DNA of 64,000 nt from Hydractinia symbiolongicarpus (Eukaryota > Cnidaria > Hydrozoa > Anthoathecata > Hydractiniidae). Below the pieces are notes generated by a model. It made no database searches, was not told the origin of the DNA, and worked only from the letters and a program-made list of their open reading frames with translations. The translations under genes were made by a program, and so were the position numbers. Positions 62,481 through 64,000 of the stretch are shown piece by piece (the first letter of the stretch is position 1; every line of letters begins with the position of its first letter). The stretch spans positions 23,908,501 through 23,972,500 of the forward strand of contig NC_079886.1 in assembly GCF_029227915.1 (NCBI RefSeq), in the 5' to 3' direction.

Positions 62481-62999
62481 CCTGGGTCTTGTAAATACTA
62501 GCATTTTAGGTAACTTTACACTCTATTTCAAGATTCTTCTGTGAAATTTCTGCAACATTTTCTAGTTCTTAAAGTTTTGTCAGACCATGTACTAACTTTC
62601 GTCATTAGAAAAAAAGTCCACAAATTTGGGTAGAATGTAGTAATCCGGACAATGACACATTTTGTGACCACGCATACGCCAAAAAAAAACCGCAAATAAT
62701 TTGTCAATTGCGCCTATCGGGAAAGTGATAAAAAGGGGTGTCTAATATTCTAGAAACCAAAAAAGTTATAAGCCATTTAACCTATAAAATATCTGATATT
62801 TGAAGAAAGTTGCTGATATTCATGACTTTTTTCTGATAGAGCAGACATCCATGTACTAAAAATGGACATATGATTCCACGATTGTAAAGGTTGCATTTTG
62901 AGGTGACACTAGAGAAAATATTTATAAAATGGCAACCATGTGCATTGAAATACGACAAAAAATAATATATCAACAGAACGTCATTTGTGTATTTCGTGA
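62481..62999. other. 3' flank of eEF1B, no gene seen
   Basis: AT-rich with no coding frame; a minus-strand poly(A) signal for eEF1B should lie here but no single candidate stands out. Confidence 0.35.
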
Positions 63000-64000
63000 T
63001 TAAATTTTGTTAAATGCGGCGATATCCATGGATTGTACGTAATCTTCGAATTTCGTGATCTCTTCTTCCAGAAAGTCTGTGCTAATCTATAACGACAAAT
63101 AAACTCTTCACCAGAAACAAAATTTAATTAAGGAGTGAAAATCTATTGATTTGGTAGGAATGCTTTTTGTGTTCTTACATAGCGCTGGGGTTTTAAACTT
63201 GTTAAACAAAATTTGTCACAAAAATCCTCGAACAGAGGCATCAATTTTACATAGATTATTAGACGAAAAATGTCGGACAGAAGACAATTTTTGTATGACC
63301 AATAATTTTGGCCCTCGAATTGCGCATTGGAATGATCGCCCGAAAATTATAGTGAGTTGTTTTAAGTGTTTTCTACGTAGAAACTGAAACAACCATAAAC
63401 AAATTTTCTTTAGGAATGGCTAAAAGTGACGAAATTTTCATTGGTGACGAAAACCTTGTCCGACATTTTGTTGAACATACATCGAAATTTTGTTACCTTG
63501 TCGTCTTCGATTACACAGTTGATTTGCAACTTTTTAATACCATACGCAATGGGAATATATTTAGCTGCAATAAGATAAAAATAAATAAATAAAAAAAACA
63601 ATAAAGCGTAATTTTCCGCTTAAAAATCTCGCTAACAGTTAATTTCTTGTTGTACCACTGGATAGAGCTCAAAGGTGAGGATGCGTGTTTCATATTTCTC
63701 GAGAGGATGCAAAAATGGGATTATATATGTCCAATAAAATTGTAGCCTTACTAAGATTATGCATTAAGCACTGAAAACTAGTCTATAATTGACATTATGA
63801 TGCTGATCTTATCATTTGATAAAGAGATGAACACCTGCTAAAAACACGGTATAGTTTTTTGTTTTATGATTTGGCGAATATGTAGAAAAACAAAGTCTGA
63901 CCAATGCATTAAAAACAACTTCAACTCTGTTAAAGTATCACACACTTACCCTGTCCCCAAAGAAGTCCATCAGCTTTAATGGATCGAACACATTCTTCCA
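63000..64000 (-). CDS. Elongation factor 1-beta/delta, last three exons (partial)
   Basis: Minus-strand exons 64000-63950 (continues beyond the window), 63564-63497 and 63086-63000 (stop), phases matching. They encode EECVRSIKADGLLWGQA, KYIPIAYGIKKLQINC and FEDYVQSMDIAAFNKI at the end. This is the guanine-exchange domain of eEF1B that recharges eEF1A with GTP in the cytosol. The C-terminal signature is shared by the beta and delta subunits; the N-terminal GST-like or leucine-zipper part that would tell them apart is outside. A plus frame at 63151-63387 inside the intron is not a supported gene. Confidence 0.95.

Noticed and set aside
63151-63387. 78-codon plus-strand frame inside the eEF1B intron
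   Set aside because: No recognisable family or splice context, and it lies antisense within an intron of a well-supported gene.

Overview
The window is eukaryotic nuclear DNA: AT-rich, with GT-AG introns, AATAAA poly(A) signals and many transposon relics. The host genes and the mobile-element families (a Polinton-like element with capsid-type genes, Helitrons, Harbinger elements, a SAP/YqaJ-type element) fit a cnidarian best. The species cannot be named from the sequence.

Layout. (1) About 1.3-10.2 kb is a decayed Polinton-like (virus-derived) element. It holds roughly ten genes on both strands: a DD35E integrase, a major-capsid candidate, membrane and coiled-coil proteins, a zinc-ribbon protein and an MSV199/DUF3627-like gene. 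No DNA polymerase B, packaging ATPase or protease is visible. Most genes carry only one to a few stops or frameshifts. Many starts share an AATAAAC motif directly before the ATG. (2) 10.35-17.8 kb is repeat-rich: four head-to-tail Helitron-type units, one swollen by a pure (TCTG)197 array; a palindromic foldback element; a Harbinger-type deletion derivative with a transposase remnant; and a 2.3 kb Helitron-ended element. (3) 17.96-27.98 kb (minus strand) encodes an actin-regulator-like protein: EVH1-like exons, a Cobl-like ubiquitin-fold exon, KRRAPPPP motifs, then a long low-complexity tail of tandem repeats. (4) 28-35 kb is intergenic, with an inverted SINE pair and several small foldback elements. 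(5) 34.99-49.06 kb (plus) is the splicing factor SF3B1, reconstructed in 22 coding exons with every phase matching (1330 aa). (6) 51.79-55.19 kb (plus) is nascent-polypeptide-associated complex alpha (NACA), 6 coding exons, 220 aa. (7) 57.90-61.08 kb (plus) is an unrecognised coiled-coil protein of 544 aa with a signal peptide and one membrane segment. (8) 61.7-62.5 kb is a SAP/YqaJ-type transposon relic. (9) 63.0-64.0 kb (minus) holds the last three exons of eEF1B (beta/delta); the gene continues past the window edge.

SF3B1, NACA and eEF1B are ordinary housekeeping genes of splicing and translation. The novelty lies in the element at 1.3-10.2 kb, the Helitron/tetranucleotide array, and the EVH1 plus Cobl-like exon combination.
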